The notes: generated from the letters alone by a model not told the origin. A stretch of 64,000 nt of DNA from Nissolia schottii (GCA_003254905.1 QANU01113051.1:261082-325081); one strand, 5' to 3'. Shown: positions 34,125 to 47,914, counted from the first letter of the stretch. Translations and numbers: made by a program.

Positions 34125-37100
34125 ATGCGGGCTACACTTGATTGTAATGAAAATGAAGCAAACCAACCTCACTCATTAAGTTAATCAAAAGCCTGTGTAG
34201 CTTTTATTCGTATGGAGTATTTAATATGGGGAAAAAAAGATTCTATTCATGATCATCCATGATGGGAGAGTGTGCAACATGTTGATATATTTGTATGTAA
34301 GAATTAATAAGCATTTGAGGAAGTTATCGATTCTGGTTCTGGGTGATGATACTAGCTTAGCCTAATGATTATGTTGTTTGTCTACAATTAGGAGATAAAG
34401 ATGCTAATGAAGATGAGTTGGAAGAAACTGAGCTCTTCAATGACACCTTAGTGCTCAATAGTCCCTTCACTGAACCCCAAGTAGAAAATCTCAAACTGAA
34501 CACTGAGCTTGTGGTGGAGGATTCAACCCTGGGAGAGGACATGCCAAGTGGTCCAACATTTAAGTATGGAGACGGAGTAGTGCTTGATAGTGAGGATGAA
34601 GAAATGGATAATTGTGTGACACTAACTGCTGTGAAAGGACTACTTGATGATAGAACTAGTCCAACTGTAAGAATTCCTTCGATGCGTTTCCAGAAGAGAC
34701 AGCTGAAACCACCTTATGAGCAAGCAGACTCAAATGCCACCTCTTTTATGAAAGCTGCTGCTGGTATGTGTTTATTATGCTGGTGATCATGTGAATTGGT
34801 GCCATGTTTCTGTCCTGTAGATAATTTCACCCCTGAAAGTTATTCTTGATAGTATCATAATACTATATTGAAGTATTTGTTTCTAAAGATTTTCATGAAT
34901 TATTAATTTGTAAAGAACATTGTATGCTTGCAGGGGAAATAAGAGTTGCAGTTGATCCTAAAAGCTTTAATGACAAAATTCATCTCTATCTACCTGAAGG
35001 GTCAAATCACATTCCCTCACCAGAGCCGGGGGATCCAACCCAAGCCGCACTTGGCTTTGTGGATCGGTACTTGTCATCTGATAATGTGGACTTGTTTCAA
35101 GAAATTCAATATAGGAAGACAACTAGAGAGAAATCACCTCTAGTCCCAAGTGCAAGGGGATCGCTGAGTTTGGCTAGAAAAGTTGAAGCTTGTACTCGGA
35201 ATGGAGAAGAAACCTTCAGATTTGTTGACAGTGATCAAAATGACATAGGAATTGGTATCTTTTGCAAAGAGGCTGACACATCTTCAAATTTTGGAAGCTT
35301 CAGACAGACATATATGAGGACAAGACAGAAAGAAGGTGGCCATCTTCAGAACCAAGGAATATGCAGTACTGGTAATAGATGTGACGAGAGCTTAGTCCAA
35401 GGACCAGAAATGGTAACCAAAAATAATAGCTCGTTCAATGAGTTGAATGGTCAGTCAAGTGTAACAAGAGAGAATGTTAATGCTCATTCCTGTCTGACAC
35501 ATTCAGAAGACATGTTGGATATTGGTTTTGATACTCAAATAGCTGCTGAAGCTATGGAGGCCTTAGCATTTGTGCCCCCCACTGGCTGTCATTTTGATGA
35601 TGCTCACCAACCGGAAAATGAACTTGATGGTTCTTTGAGCATTTTGACAGAGAATGAAGCTCATTTGAAAAATTCCTTGCATGGAGAGAATTCTGCTTTA
35701 CATTCCATGACAACAAAATCAAAAAAGAGAAATGTCTTGTCCTGTAGTTTTAGCAAAGTAACTCCTAGTTCCTCTTCCAAGCTCACTGAGAGTCCGGAGC
35801 CAAATCCTGTGTCAGGGAAAATGCAAAAAATGATGAAAAGCAAGTCAACTTTTGAGGGACAGTTTGGAAATAATACTACTACACCAATATTCACTGAACC
35901 TGTCTCACTTGAAGAAGTTTGCTCAACGGGAGAGTATATGAGTTTTCAAACTGCTGCAAAAGAAACCAAAAATCAGAATAAGAGCAGATGGACAAGGATC
36001 AGAGATCAACAAAGCTGTCATACAAAGAAGGACAAGAATGTCAAGGTGGAAGGCACTATTAGACACAAGAGGAAGGGGGGTGATTTAGTGGCTGATCCAT
36101 TGACGTTGAGTACCAGGGAAAAACGTCTCAAAAGGCCTACCAATTCGAGTGGGATGGCTATGAAGAACAAGCTGAATCATCAGCTTCAATTTAGTCCACA
36201 GCTATCTGCTTCCAACAGTCTTCTAAGAAATGATTATTGGGTTTATCCAAAAAGAGCAAGAGGGAAAAGAAAGCAGGCTAATGTGCAAAACAATCTTGAT
36301 GCACCTAAAGAAATCAATGTCTACCCCACTAAAAGTCTAGGAGGCCAAGATGATGAGGATAAATCATGTTTTCCTCACACCCTTCCACTCTGCAAAGCTT
36401 CAAGTGATGACAGCAGCAGATGCTTGTTAATGGGGATGATACCAGAGGCTCAACCAGGATCAGCTGATTATGCCATGAAATTTGAAAACCAACATGATAC
36501 CCATCCATTATTGCTTGCACATGTTGGAATATCATCAAATAAGTACGCTGCACAATCAAGTTCAGAAATTCCAGCTACAATCAGCTCAACTAAAGGCATA
36601 AACTTTTCAAATGCTAATCATACGTACAATGAGGATCACAAAAAGCCATGTGATAAAAACATGCCAAAATTTTCCCTTTTGAAGGAGCTTATCAGTTTAG
36701 GAGTTTCTAAGCCCACGTCAAATCTGATATGGAAAGATCTGAGACAACGAAGAGATATGACAGTTGTTCGAGTTTTGCTTAGCCATCATTTGGATGACAC
36801 TGTCATCAAGAAGCAAAAAAAGGTACACTGTTGATTTATGTTTGACACACAAGATGCCAAATATTACCATTTCCAACTAGTGATTTTGTCATGTTCTCCC
36901 TGCAGATCTTGACACGGCTCAATCTATCTATTGCATCAAGCTCAATGGAGGCCACACATTTCATAGCAGACAAATTTACACGTACAAAGAATATGTTGGA
37001 AACAATGGCTCTTGGTAAGTTAGTGGTGACACACTTGTGGCTTGAGGGCTGTAAGCAAGCCAACTGTTTTATTGATGAGAAAAGCTACATTCTGAGAGAT

Positions 37101-38385
37101 GCAAAAAAGGAAAAGGAGATAGGCTTTTGCATGCCTGTTTCTCTAGCTCGAGCAAAACAGAATCCACTCCTGAAGGTATTCATGTAAATGTCCTTTAGTA
37201 GTGCTCAAATTCTTATGTAATCGTCACTTTTTTGCCTTATAATTTGGTTGCGTGCCTCTACAGGGTAAAAGAGTCTACATCACACCACACATTAAACCTG
37301 ATAAGAAAGTGATTGCGAACTTGGTAACAGCTGTTCATGGTCAGGTATGCATATTCGCCTATGTATAACACTGGAACTGCAGTTGACTCGTGGTTGCAAC
37401 GTTAGGCCTATTTTGACAATTTGATGAGTTGTGTACCCTTCATTCTACCCAAATTTTCATAAACTTATTCATTTATGAATTGTCATCACTCTTCAGGTGG
37501 TTGATGAAAGTCAGATATGTGCGGACAAGGATGATAAGATAGTAGATGATTTGTTGATTCTTTCTTGTGAAGATGACTATGCAATATGCGACAGTTTCCT
37601 TAAGAGAGGTGTTGATACCTTCAATCTTCTCAATAAATAAGGCAGTTAAGCTTTATCATATATAAATGTCATATGGAATTACTTCAATTTGCAGGAGCTA
37701 CTGTTTATGACTCGGAGCTTCTTCTGAATGGAATTGTTATCCAGAAATTGGAACTTGAGAAGTATGATAAAATTTGGAAGTCATTTTTTCTTTCAAGTTG
37801 TCTTTTATTGTTTGTTCACTTAAACAAGGAAACTTCATTCTTTTCTCTCTCTCCCTTTTTTTCATAGTTAGACATATCACTATCAACCATATATAATGCC
37901 TTCTTTGATCTCAACCATGTATGGCTGTCTCCCATTAAAGTGACTTTATTGACTCGAAATAAAGAAAAAACTAAGGGTACATTTAAATTTGAGTGAAGCA
38001 TATTAAGCTGTTGAAATTGCTACATGAACCCGTAGTTTTCTGTAGTGTTCCTCCTGAACTTATGTCTAAACTAGTTAGCCGCATATAATCACAATTAATG
38101 CTATGCAATCATCAAGGTAGGCAATTGTCATTTTTTGGACTACATTCAGATTCAGGAGCCAAGCTGAGACTTTTTCACTTGCATTTTTAGTGAGTCCATT
38201 CATCAGAGTTGTGGGAAAGATAAAATAAATTCTTCCAATATTCAGTTATGCATCATCTGAAATTTAACACTAACTTGAACTTTGACAGACATCAGCTCTT
38301 CAAGGATCAAACTACAAGAAATGGACCAACTACGTGCAAAGGGAAAGTTTATAGAAGGCGTTCGAGCCCAGCATCTGCACCATAG
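34125..38385 (+). CDS. Tandem-BRCT nuclear protein (DNA-damage-response type), 8 exons, 980 aa
   Basis: Exons: 34125-34179, 34392-34763, 34934-36822, 36906-37175, 37264-37344, 37497-37608, 37695-37761, 38289-38385; all keep phase. The N-terminal half is acidic and Ser-rich (NEDELEETELFNDTLVLNSP), the middle is basic with likely nuclear signals (KRARGKRKQ). The C-terminus has two BRCT repeats: one about 755-855 with ATHFIADKFTRTKNMLE and VVTHLWLEGC, the second about 863-960 with VYITPHIKPDKKVI and VYDSELLLNGIV. BRCT pairs bind phosphopeptides, as in PTIP/MDC1-like proteins that act in DNA repair. The second repeat lacks the usual Trp near its end. Exon 1 (MRATLDCNENEANQPHSL) is the weakest call: its donor AA-GTTAAT is poor, and an N lies upstream at 33879. 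Confidence 0.88.
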
Positions 38386-39613
38386 TTGATTCTTGAGACG
38401 GTATTATGTTGTACAGTAGAATTCACAAAACCAATGGACTTTGTGGTCTTATGTTGGTGTTTTAGCGCCCCTCCTCTCTTTTTGTTGGGCATATTCTGCT
38501 AAAAGAATCAAAATGATGGCAAAGGATAGCTTCAGGGTAGGAATAGTTTTACTGTAGTACAAAGACTCTTAACAAATTTGTCCATATACATAGAATAGGC
38601 CTTGTTATGTATGCTGCTAGGTAGTGCCTTGTGATACATCATCTGATTTTTTGTGCATAGTAGACAACCCATGCGTACAGAACCACATTGTCACTTTGCC
38701 AGATCATGACAAGCTAGTTACAACTTGCAATCTGACTAGGTTATCTCACAAACTTGCACCGCATGATTCATGACCATATGAAAAAAAGGCAAAAGATATG
38801 GTCTAGAACTGTGTAGAACTGCTAAACTGGGCCCGCCTGAACTATTCTGGCCAGGCTGTTTTGGGTTGGACAAATTTTTGGGTCAATCATTCGGATTTTT
38901 TGTCATGAATGGCGTATGTTGAGTTAGAATTCAATTAGCTCAGTCCACATTCATTGTGTGGGCTGAGTTGGGCAGATCAACTCGTTAGTCTAGTAATTTT
39001 TTTGAAAGAAAATGCAATAAGTTTAAATCTTTTTTCATCAAAAATGAATTTTATTTTTAAAAGCTTGAACAAATGAAAATCTAAATATTTGGTCAAAATA
39101 ATGTTGAACCAATCGCATAAATTAGAGACTTGAATTGCTCATGGTTTTAATTTTATCAAGTAAAAAATTGGAACTTGAGCCAACGCACTAGTCCATCCTA
39201 AGGCGGGTTGGCTGAGTTTACGCCAAATCAAATCAGATCAAAATAAATTCAAATGTAAATTTATCATCCCAGTTCACACATTTTTGTTATTTAACTTTGC
39301 CCATTGTGCTTAACCCTTTTAATAGCTCTAAATGTGAAAATTAAATGTTGCCTCCAGATATTATGGGTAGGAAGCCTTCTCTGATGAAGTTGACAAGCTT
39401 CACAACGAATCAAGTTGACTTTGCCTAAGTAGCTGTTGCCTTTTTCACCATAATTCCTAGTGAACTTATCAATGAAATTTCCTTTGTTTTAGCTGGAAGA
39501 CTATCAATATGTAAACTGTAGCAGTATTTTACTTTCCCACGTGATACTAGTATTTTACTTTCACTCTGAGAAGACTCAACTGAATTTGCAAACGCAAAGT
39601 AAAAATGTCACAT
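38386..39613. other. Intergenic region after the BRCT gene
   Basis: Starts with BRCT 3' UTR. The stretch at about 38825-39240 has GC-richer ends (GGGCCCGCCTGAAC and GGCGGGTTGGCTGAG) around AT-rich DNA, possibly an old repeat, but I could not define matching termini. No gene seen. Confidence 0.4.
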
Positions 39614-39673
39614 TGGATTTTGAGAATCTGTACTAATAAATAATGGATTTTGAGAATCTGTACTAATAAATAA
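39614..39673. repeat. 30-bp tandem duplication
   Basis: TGGATTTTGAGAATCTGTAC and the following ten bases occur twice head to tail (39614-39643, 39644-39673). The second copy contains the TC that may be the 5' end of a Helitron. Confidence 0.85.
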
Positions 39674-40051
39674 AGCCGATTGGAAAAAAAAAAACAAAAA
39701 CGTTTTTGATCTCTTCAAATAGTATAAAATTACATTTTGAGATTCATAATTTTATATCAAAAATACTACTCTCAATTATACTTAATTAAGTACACCAATA
39801 TTACATGAGTTAAAACACAAACTTTATGTGTATAAATACGGGATGTGTGTATGGTATATGATTTTTGGTGTACGTGTAACAGAACTCATTTTATATTGAG
39901 ATATATGTCTATCTTTTCTATTTACCAACCACAATATCACACTCTCCCCACTTTTTATTTTTCATTAACTTCTCATTCACATCCATAATTCATAATCACC
40001 CCCATTTTCTACCATGCTCCCCATTTGACAAGCACGAATAAGGCCCACTAG
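39657..40051 (+). mobile_element. Possible small Helitron (TC...CTAG)
   Basis: Starts TCTGTACTAATAAATAAAG after an A and ends GGCCCACTAG before a T, so it fits the A-TC...CTAG-T layout of plant Helitrons; 395 bp. The start resembles recalled plant Helitron 5' ends. No clear hairpin is seen before CTAG, so the call is weak. Confidence 0.4.
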
Positions 40052-41171
40052 TAATATACGTAATGCATTGCACTACTGAATTTAGATTTCATTATATATT
40101 ATATTATTTTATTTCTTTCAACTTTAAAAATCAACCGTTAATCCATTTGTCAAGTAAATCACACCGGTAATATGTCGAGCTGAGTATCACTGTCAAAATA
40201 TAAATACCTTTTTAGTAAACATGATTTACCCAGGGACATTGTTGTTGTGGAAATCGAAGAGGCTAAAAAGCCAGTTGAGGTGCTTATTTCCTAATCTACA
40301 CTAACATAAAAAGAATATCCAAGTGTAACAGCCATTTTGGTATCTTTTTTTCCCCCACTTCTTTTACCCTTACATACTCTATAGTCTAGACAGGTTTTTT
40401 ATAATAGTTTCCAGTCTCTATTTGGCACGCACAAAGTTTAGAAAGCGAAATGTATCACCTTCAAATGTCGTTGCATGCTTCATAACTTGGGTTGTTTACA
40501 AAGATAGGAACAAGGTCTCTACCAATGAGAACTGCAGAGAACAAAATCCCTCAAAAGCAACCATCTTTTGGCATCCAAATCCAATAGTTTATTAAACTCA
40601 ATTTTCTAAAATAAGGCTTGTATCGGACAAATGCAAGGTGACAACCATAAACTATGGGAAAGCAATTCTATGCAGCTCCATGTAGCAATTATCAACCAAG
40701 CAACCATATCACCAATCCCAAGTTATATTAATTCTAACCCTAACTTGCAGTGAAAACTAGAAGTTTATCGATGTGATAAAGCTTGGATTGAAAAAAAATA
40801 ACAATAATAATCATCAAAGCTATGTCAGAAAATTTTAATTTCTAAGCAACTAGCACGTAACTGATGCAAGTTTTACAATCATTCTTGCTGCTTGACACCC
40901 TACATACCAAAAATCTCAAAATATTATTACTCCAAATATAAGTTGTTAGATCAACAGCTTGGTGGAAGAGCAAAAATAATTCTATTCATATGACTCCCAT
41001 GGGCCATAGCAGATAGAATTAGAGAGTGTAGAATGCAACAAATGTTAGAACCCCAGCAAACACTAAAGCTTTCTCCCTCAGTTATCAATACAAAATAGCA
41101 AAGAAAAAGCCGACGAAACGTTTGTTTGCACTAGGTAATTCCATATAACACAGTATACAAGCTTTACCAGG
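40052..41171. other. Intergenic region between BRCT and U1-C genes
   Basis: AT-rich; the last part is probably the 3' UTR of the minus-strand U1-C gene. No other gene seen. Confidence 0.45.
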
Positions 41172-42608
41172 TCAGTGATTGCCATCAGGTGCTTGAGCAT
41201 TGGCATTGTAACTACCGTAGTCTCCAGTTGACGGTGCTGATGAGTTAGCTTGATACATTGCTGGTGAAACCATAGAGGGAGCACCATTGGAAGCTGGTGT
41301 TGTATTGCTTCCAGGAACTATTGATGGAGGAGGAGCTAATGTAGGAGGCCTGGGTAAGGTATTTGCTTGACCTGGTACTGAGGGAGCACCGGGTGGAGGT
41401 ACCATTTGTGGCATGCCAGGTGCAGATGGATATCCTGTGGAGTTCAATTGAAAATCAGTCACACTACATGTGGCTAGAATAATGCAAATAGTTTATAATG
41501 CTGGAACATGGCTACACAATTTTCCAGAGCTTCTGGCACAAGAATAGAAGGTTGCTGCTTCAAACCAAAAATTCTCATACAAACAAATATATACAGGCAC
41601 AAATTCTCGAATATTTTCTTATTTGAAGAAAATAGATTTTTTTAATGAGAGAATCCAAAGAATCAATGAGCTTGAATAAAAATTAAATTCATATGAAAGG
41701 CAATAACAGCAACGAAAGCCAAACAAAATTTGCAGTGAACCACTAATATTTGCATAATCATCATTCATAGCAAATGTAAACAAAAGCTAAGAACCAAATC
41801 TGTCTGAGTGTAAAATGCAGAAGACAGTTGCATATTCACCAGGTGCAGCAGGACCTGGTCTAGGAAAAACAGGTCTCATCCCCAGTATTAGTGGTTGACC
41901 TCCAGGAACTTGTGAAATTCCAGGAATGGGAAATCTCGGCGGCGGCAGGATTGGAAGGGAAGGCCTTTGAGCCACCATGTGGTTATAAGTCATGCCGACC
42001 TGTTGAAACGCAGCGGCTTGCCCAAGATGTTCCTTGATCCTTTGATCAATTAGACTTTGGGTTTGCTGTTCTTCAAATTGCTGGTAGTATGACCTCACAT
42101 TCCCCTGAATCAATGCGCCAATAGACATAAACACCAGACGTAACAAAAACACAAAATAATAATAAGCGAGTAAAAACTTCACAGTACCTTGTGTTTGTAA
42201 CCTGCATTATGCTGCTTTCTTACAGATGGCTACAACATGAACAAACAAACACAAACAATGTTATCAAACAAAAAAAGCCCTGCAAATTGCAATTATGGCA
42301 AACAACCTTCAAGTAATTAACCCTAAAAATCACATTTTTCAAAAACAATACAAAACCAAACTTAAACCTATAAAATCAAAAAATAAAATAAAATCGCAAT
42401 TCGTAAGCCGCGTAAATCAGGTGCTGGTGTTACGATCACAAAACAAAAGCTAAAATGAGAAACTTACAGAATCGTGGGTCAAATAGGTATCGCAGTAATC
42501 ACAGTAGTAGCTGCAAAATAGAAAAAGAATGAAGGATTAGCGAGTTCACATTCACATGGGAAATTCGATTCCAATACAGAATCACCGTTACGATACGCAC
42601 CGAGGCAT
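41172..42608 (-). CDS. U1C: U1 small nuclear ribonucleoprotein C (U1-C), 5 exons, 206 aa
   Basis: Spliceosomal protein that stabilises U1 snRNP pairing with the 5' splice site in the nucleus. Minus-strand exons: 42608-42601 (only 8 nt), 42510-42468, 42229-42188, 42104-41840, 41434-41172. Residues 1-35 form the U1-type C2H2 zinc finger: MPRYYCDYCDTYLTH, then RKQHNAGYKH, with Cys6, Cys9, His24 and His30. The conserved KGNVRSYYQQFEEQQTQSLI helix follows. The remainder is Pro/Gly/Met-rich low complexity, as in plant U1-C. The length is close to the recalled Arabidopsis protein. The 8-nt first coding exon is recovered only because its phase and the invariant MPRYYCDYC fit. Confidence 0.95.
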
Positions 42609-43562
42609 CTCGTCAGAGAAGAGATTTGGTGGCGATAAAACCCTAGCGATTGATTGAAGACACAACACAGCTATAGAGTTTTTGCAAACTTACTACGACG
42701 TCGTCTTGCCACCAAGTACAAGTAAAAATCGTTCAACCCTTACTTATCTACGTTTTTTCATTTTCCGAATCACTAGTATCGGGTTGCCCTTCTAGTCCGG
42801 GCTGGAGAAATTGAAGTACCCACTTATGGAGTGTTTGCCCTCACCAATGTATTTTGTTACACTGATTTATTTATTTTTGTGTTAACATGTTTAAACTTAT
42901 AAATTAAAAATAATTCAAATATTAGAAGATTTTAAGAATAGTTTTGATATATTATCCCAGATAAAAATGATTTGATACATTATCGATTGTCAAGTGTTTT
43001 ATATTATTAATCAATTATATTTTTACTGTGTTTGTTTGCACATTGTATTAAAATTAAATTATAATTATTATTAACCGTAATTGTATTAGTATTTTTTTTC
43101 TTCAGAAATGCTCTGTGTACACTGCAGAAACATACACTCATACATACATCACTGTTTTATAGGAGTTTATATGCTATTAATTATCATTGTACGTATAACA
43201 TATAATTATACACAATGCACGCGCTTCAATCCCGAACTCGTTCTAGTCATCGTTTTCACTCATCGTCTTCAACATTTCATCCTTGTTATGTTATGTTATG
43301 TTTATCATCATCATTCTCTCATCCTCTCATCATCCTCATCCTTTCTTTGATTATCATCATCGTCATCTTTTCTTTGATTATCCACTCATCATTATCATTC
43401 ATTTTTCTGTTTTGTTTATAATCATCGTCGTCATCGTTTTCATGCTTTTTTTCTTTGATTTCCATAGAGAGTTTTGTTCTTTGACGTCTCTGTGAAATTC
43501 TAATGTATTAAAGCTTTATACGTTCTAATGCACGTTCATCACTGATATCACAGAAAATTGAA
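42609..43562. other. Upstream of U1-C; pyrimidine/ATC low-complexity DNA
   Basis: The first 110 bp are probably U1-C 5' UTR and promoter. From 43250 to 43450 the DNA is dominated by TCATCATC/TTTCTTTGATTATC-like units that produce short spurious reading frames in several frames. No gene seen. Confidence 0.55.
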
Positions 43563-44134
43563 TGTGCAAACTTTAAATCGGCGTATGTGCAAACATTAAA
43601 TGGGCTTATGCGCAAACATTATCCACATGCCACAGGTTCTATTTTTGTTGAGGAAGAGGATGTTCATTTTGGCACATTCTTAACCTTTCAACAATTAATC
43701 CATAAATATTATAAACATTTTGACACAATTTTTTACATATTATCATGAATAAACATTAGATGGTGTGATATAAGCATTATGTGTTTGTCAAAAATGCATA
43801 AAAATGCAGAATCTGATGTGTTGTAGAAGTGTGCAAACTTGCGTATGCGCAAACATTAAATGGGCTTATGCGCAAACATTATCCACATGCCACAGGTCTT
43901 TGTTGAGGAAGATGATGTGCATTTTGACACATTTCTAATTAATCCATAAATATTATAAACATTTTGATACAATTTTTTACATATTATCAGAAATAAACAT
44001 TAGATGGTGTGATATAAGCATTATGTGTTTGTCACAAATGCATAAAAATGCATAATCTGATGTGTTGTAGAAGTGTGTAAATTTTAAATAGGCGTATGCG
44101 CAAACATTAAATGAGTTTATGTGCAAACATTATG
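43563..44134. repeat. Tandem repeat, unit about 245-268 bp, just over two copies
   Basis: Units begin near 43563, 43831 and (partial) 44074. Each holds TATGCGCAAACATTAAATGG, a second GCGCAAACATT, CCACATGCCACAGG, and a long AT-rich tail ending CTGATGTGTTGTAGAAGTGTG. The repeated ATGYGCAAACATT is nearly the reverse complement of the AATGTTTGTGCAT motif at 3238-4945. No coding potential. Confidence 0.85.
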
Positions 44135-46375
44135 GGCGCATTCAAGAAGCAAGAAGCGTGCATTCACGCGCTAGTGGGTGAGAGTGGGAGAGAGAATGGA
44201 GAAGGCGATTATTTTGGGAGCTCACACTATTCTAATACGGGTGTATATATTATGTATGGAATATAGGTGTGCATGTAGCATTACTATTTTTTTTTNTCCA
44301 CGTGTTTTAATGATATATAGGTGCTTTGAGGAAACTTCCAGCATTTCAATTTTATTAAAGTTGCGATTGCTACAAGTGGCGAAACTGAGACAAAGGCGTG
44401 AGAACAAAAAAAAATGTTTTTTTTATGTGAAAAATGGAATGATCCTTAGTGAGTTTCATTGATTGGGTGAGATTACATTACATAGGAGAGAGCTCACTTT
44501 TACTTGTTGCACGTCATTGCTTAGGTAACAAATCAAACTGCATAACAAACTTAACTAACACTCCTAAATATGCTAACAGATTTTGTGACGTGAGGTCATT
44601 GGTTGAGGTCACGTGATTACAAGAGTAATACTCAACAACTTTATTGAAGTTAAGATAGAGGATACACAAAATTAAAGTTTAGATAAATAAAAATTATCTC
44701 TATATTTTTCATTGTGTCTTTGTCTCCTTATATTTTTTTTGACAATAAACGTAAGATAAAAAGATACAAACAAGATGACTCATTTCCTAGCTAAGCTTGT
44801 GTATAATTCACCTTGTTCAATTTAGATAGTGGATGCACCACATAGTATTCTTCCTCTATCCTCTAATGATTGTAACAATTTACGCCCTCTTGAATGAAAT
44901 CAAATGTTTCGCATTTAAAAAAGAAAAAAGAAGAAAAAACTAGTAGAACACCTGATCATAATTTTGTTCACCAATGCATCGGAAAGTGAGCTTGGACATA
45001 GGATAGGTGAAAAGATTCTAGTGTTGGCTCTCATGGTCCATTTCTAGTGGTGGGCACATGCTCTAATTTCCCCAGGAAAATGGAAAAAGGAAAAGAAAAA
45101 TAAATAAATTTAAGTATATCAAATCATCATACAGCATCAGCCCAAAAGAGACGCACGAGATAATCTGACTGAAGAAATGTTTTATAGCAGACCTTTTACT
45201 GTTGTTTCTTGTTTTAGGAAAGTGGCCCAACCCAAGAATGTACCATCACACAAATACTCATTTGCAAAATTTGACAACTGTCACTGTCGTTTACAAACTC
45301 CATGAGATTATTTCCCAACCTGGCAATAGCAAATACCATAATGCAGAATATATATACACACACACATATATATATATTATATAGTAATATATTATGATAC
45401 AAATCAAAGGGCACTACTAGATCTTGATTTGAGCTGGTCCAATTGAATTGGTAGCAATTGCATTCAAGATTAATGCAATTTGCAATTGCTCTTTTGCGCC
45501 TTCAAAGTTGAAAATTGAAAGCAAATAGCCTTTTTTTTCTTCTTTTGCAGTTCTATGCTGTCCTTTTTATTAAATGTATCCAATCCTTGTTATCATGTGG
45601 CCACGAGAATTTGATAAATATCCAATCCAAATGCTTCTCTCCCTCATCAACCCAAAAAGGTAAACGTCCTCTACATAAACAATTTGACAACCTTTTAATA
45701 TTGACCTGAAAGTGAAAAGGAACTATCGACCCTCTTTAGTTTAGTGCGAATGTTTCGGATTTTCCACTTAGACAAGACTATGGAAAAATAATCAACGGAT
45801 AAAATAATGTTATTTATTTATTCAATTCGTGACACATTGATATTTCTGATTTAAATCTAAATTACATCGAATTTACTAGCTGAGTTGTTTCTCTGAGGAC
45901 CATTCCATATGAGGAATTTACTCTACATGCAGGTGTGCCACAACATGTTCGGAATTTTAATATTGACTCGAAATTGAAGCAAGTTTTTTAAAGGCCCTTG
46001 CATGAATTTTTGTGTTGTGTTTTAAAAAATTATAAATAAATATAAATTTACTCACTAAATGATATTTTATATTTTTTTATTTTGTTTGAAAATATATTAA
46101 GTATCATTTGAGTAAATTAATTCATTGAGTCTCTTAAACATTCTTTGTATAATTTATTTGAATTTAAATTTCAAAACATGAATAAATGGAAGCCAACAAG
46201 CCCCATACATAAATGCCAAAAGGAAAGAGCTAATTTGGGGGAATAAATAAATAAAGTTGTGGCCTGGATTGATGCCGTAGTTAGGGACATAGTAAAAACA
46301 GGGTAAAAAATGAAAGAGCAATGTTTAAGCTTCTTACCCCATACTCTTTAATTTTTTTTATTATTAAATAAGATA
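44135..46375. other. AT-rich intergenic DNA with one N
   Basis: A single N lies at 44296 in a T run. A mixed (CA)n(TA)n microsatellite lies at about 45349-45380. No gene seen; short ORFs lack supporting features. Confidence 0.5.
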
Positions 46376-47864
46376 AATATATATATATATATATATATTC
46401 AATGCCTTAAAATTTTTAAAAACATCAATTTTCTTATCTCATTTAATAACTAATAAAAAGTTCAAAAAGGTGAATTAAACTCAAACATTACTCAAAATAA
46501 AATAAAATAAAATGAAAAATTTAAATGGGTATTTTCCTTTCCTTGTCTTGATTTGGCAATTGGTAGAGAGAGAAAGATGGCAACATTCATCTATCAACCA
46601 TTTGCGCTGTCTTGGCGGGACAGACTGGCGTACTTATCTTTGTACCTCGATTTTCTCGCTTACTACCATACTACCCCCATTTTCTCCTTATTTACTTCTC
46701 TACCCTTTTATTTCCTCCTATTTCTAATCTTTAATCTAAGAGTTATTTATTTATTTATTATTTTCACTTCATTAAATAAAATAGGCAACCACGCTCATGC
46801 ATTTGTAGTTTATTCATTGAGATCATCATGATTCGTGATATCTAATTCTAGATATGGTTTTTTTTTGGTCGTGTTTTTATTTTCCTTCAGTTTGTTACTT
46901 ACAGTGTATCAGTTACTTGATTTGTGTCTAGAGGTTATTCTTAAGAATAAAATTTTATCATCCTAAACATATTTTTAAATACTTTCTCCAATAATAGTAT
47001 TTTTTTAATTTTTAGATATATTATTAAAAAATGACTTTTATTAATAGATGGAAGAAGTATTAAGTAAAACAGTAAAACTCCAAGTCATCTCTCACAAATT
47101 TAACGTTAAACAAGTTGGCATCAAAAAAATAAAAATAAATAAATTAAGTGGTCCCTTACATTTCAATAAACAAATTAGTCTCCCTACAAATACAAATATT
47201 TTATGTGGTCCTTGACATGTTATAGTGCATTTTTGTGATCTTCACATTTTATTAAAATAGATAAATTAATCTCTCACAAATATAAATATTTTGGATGAAA
47301 TTATCGTTAAGAGAATTAACTTGTCTATTTTATTAAAGTATAAGAGATCACACAAGTTTTTTTTTTTTTTTAAGGACCAAATTGTCTGGTCTTAAAATTG
47401 TGAGAGAATAACTTATAGATCTACTCAAAATTAAAATAAAGTTATTACTTTATTTAATATTTAAAAAATATTTAAAAAGATTGTTAATAGAATCAATTAT
47501 TTATCTATTCTTTATAGCAAAAAAGGGAGAAGAAAAAATGGCAAGACTTTAAGGATTAAGATGCACGCAAGGTCACATGTATTTTGAGTGTAAGGTGCAT
47601 ATTTTTTTTTTTACATGTTTCTAACACTAAAGTGAAGATTGAAAGAGTTGAATTCAACAACTAATAAATGACAATAACGTGGGTTACCAAACAAGAATGA
47701 CTATGATTAGCCAAGCATGATGGGACCTTCTCTCATTCTGCTTTGAATTGCCTAATCTTTTTCTCGACAAATTTTTAGATATATAAATATGATTTTAACA
47801 CTTTAAATTGCTCGCATAAAAAAATGACGACACACATAAATAAGAAAATGTGTCTGCATTCACA

Positions 47865-47914
<50 letters not shown>

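Noticed and set aside
43108-43495. Overlapping plus-strand ORFs rich in His, Ser and Ile
   Set aside because: They come from TCATCATC low-complexity DNA and exist in several frames at once.
46553-46831. 92-residue hydrophobic ORF
   Set aside because: T-rich low-complexity DNA gives Phe/Leu runs; the upstream and downstream context is non-genic.
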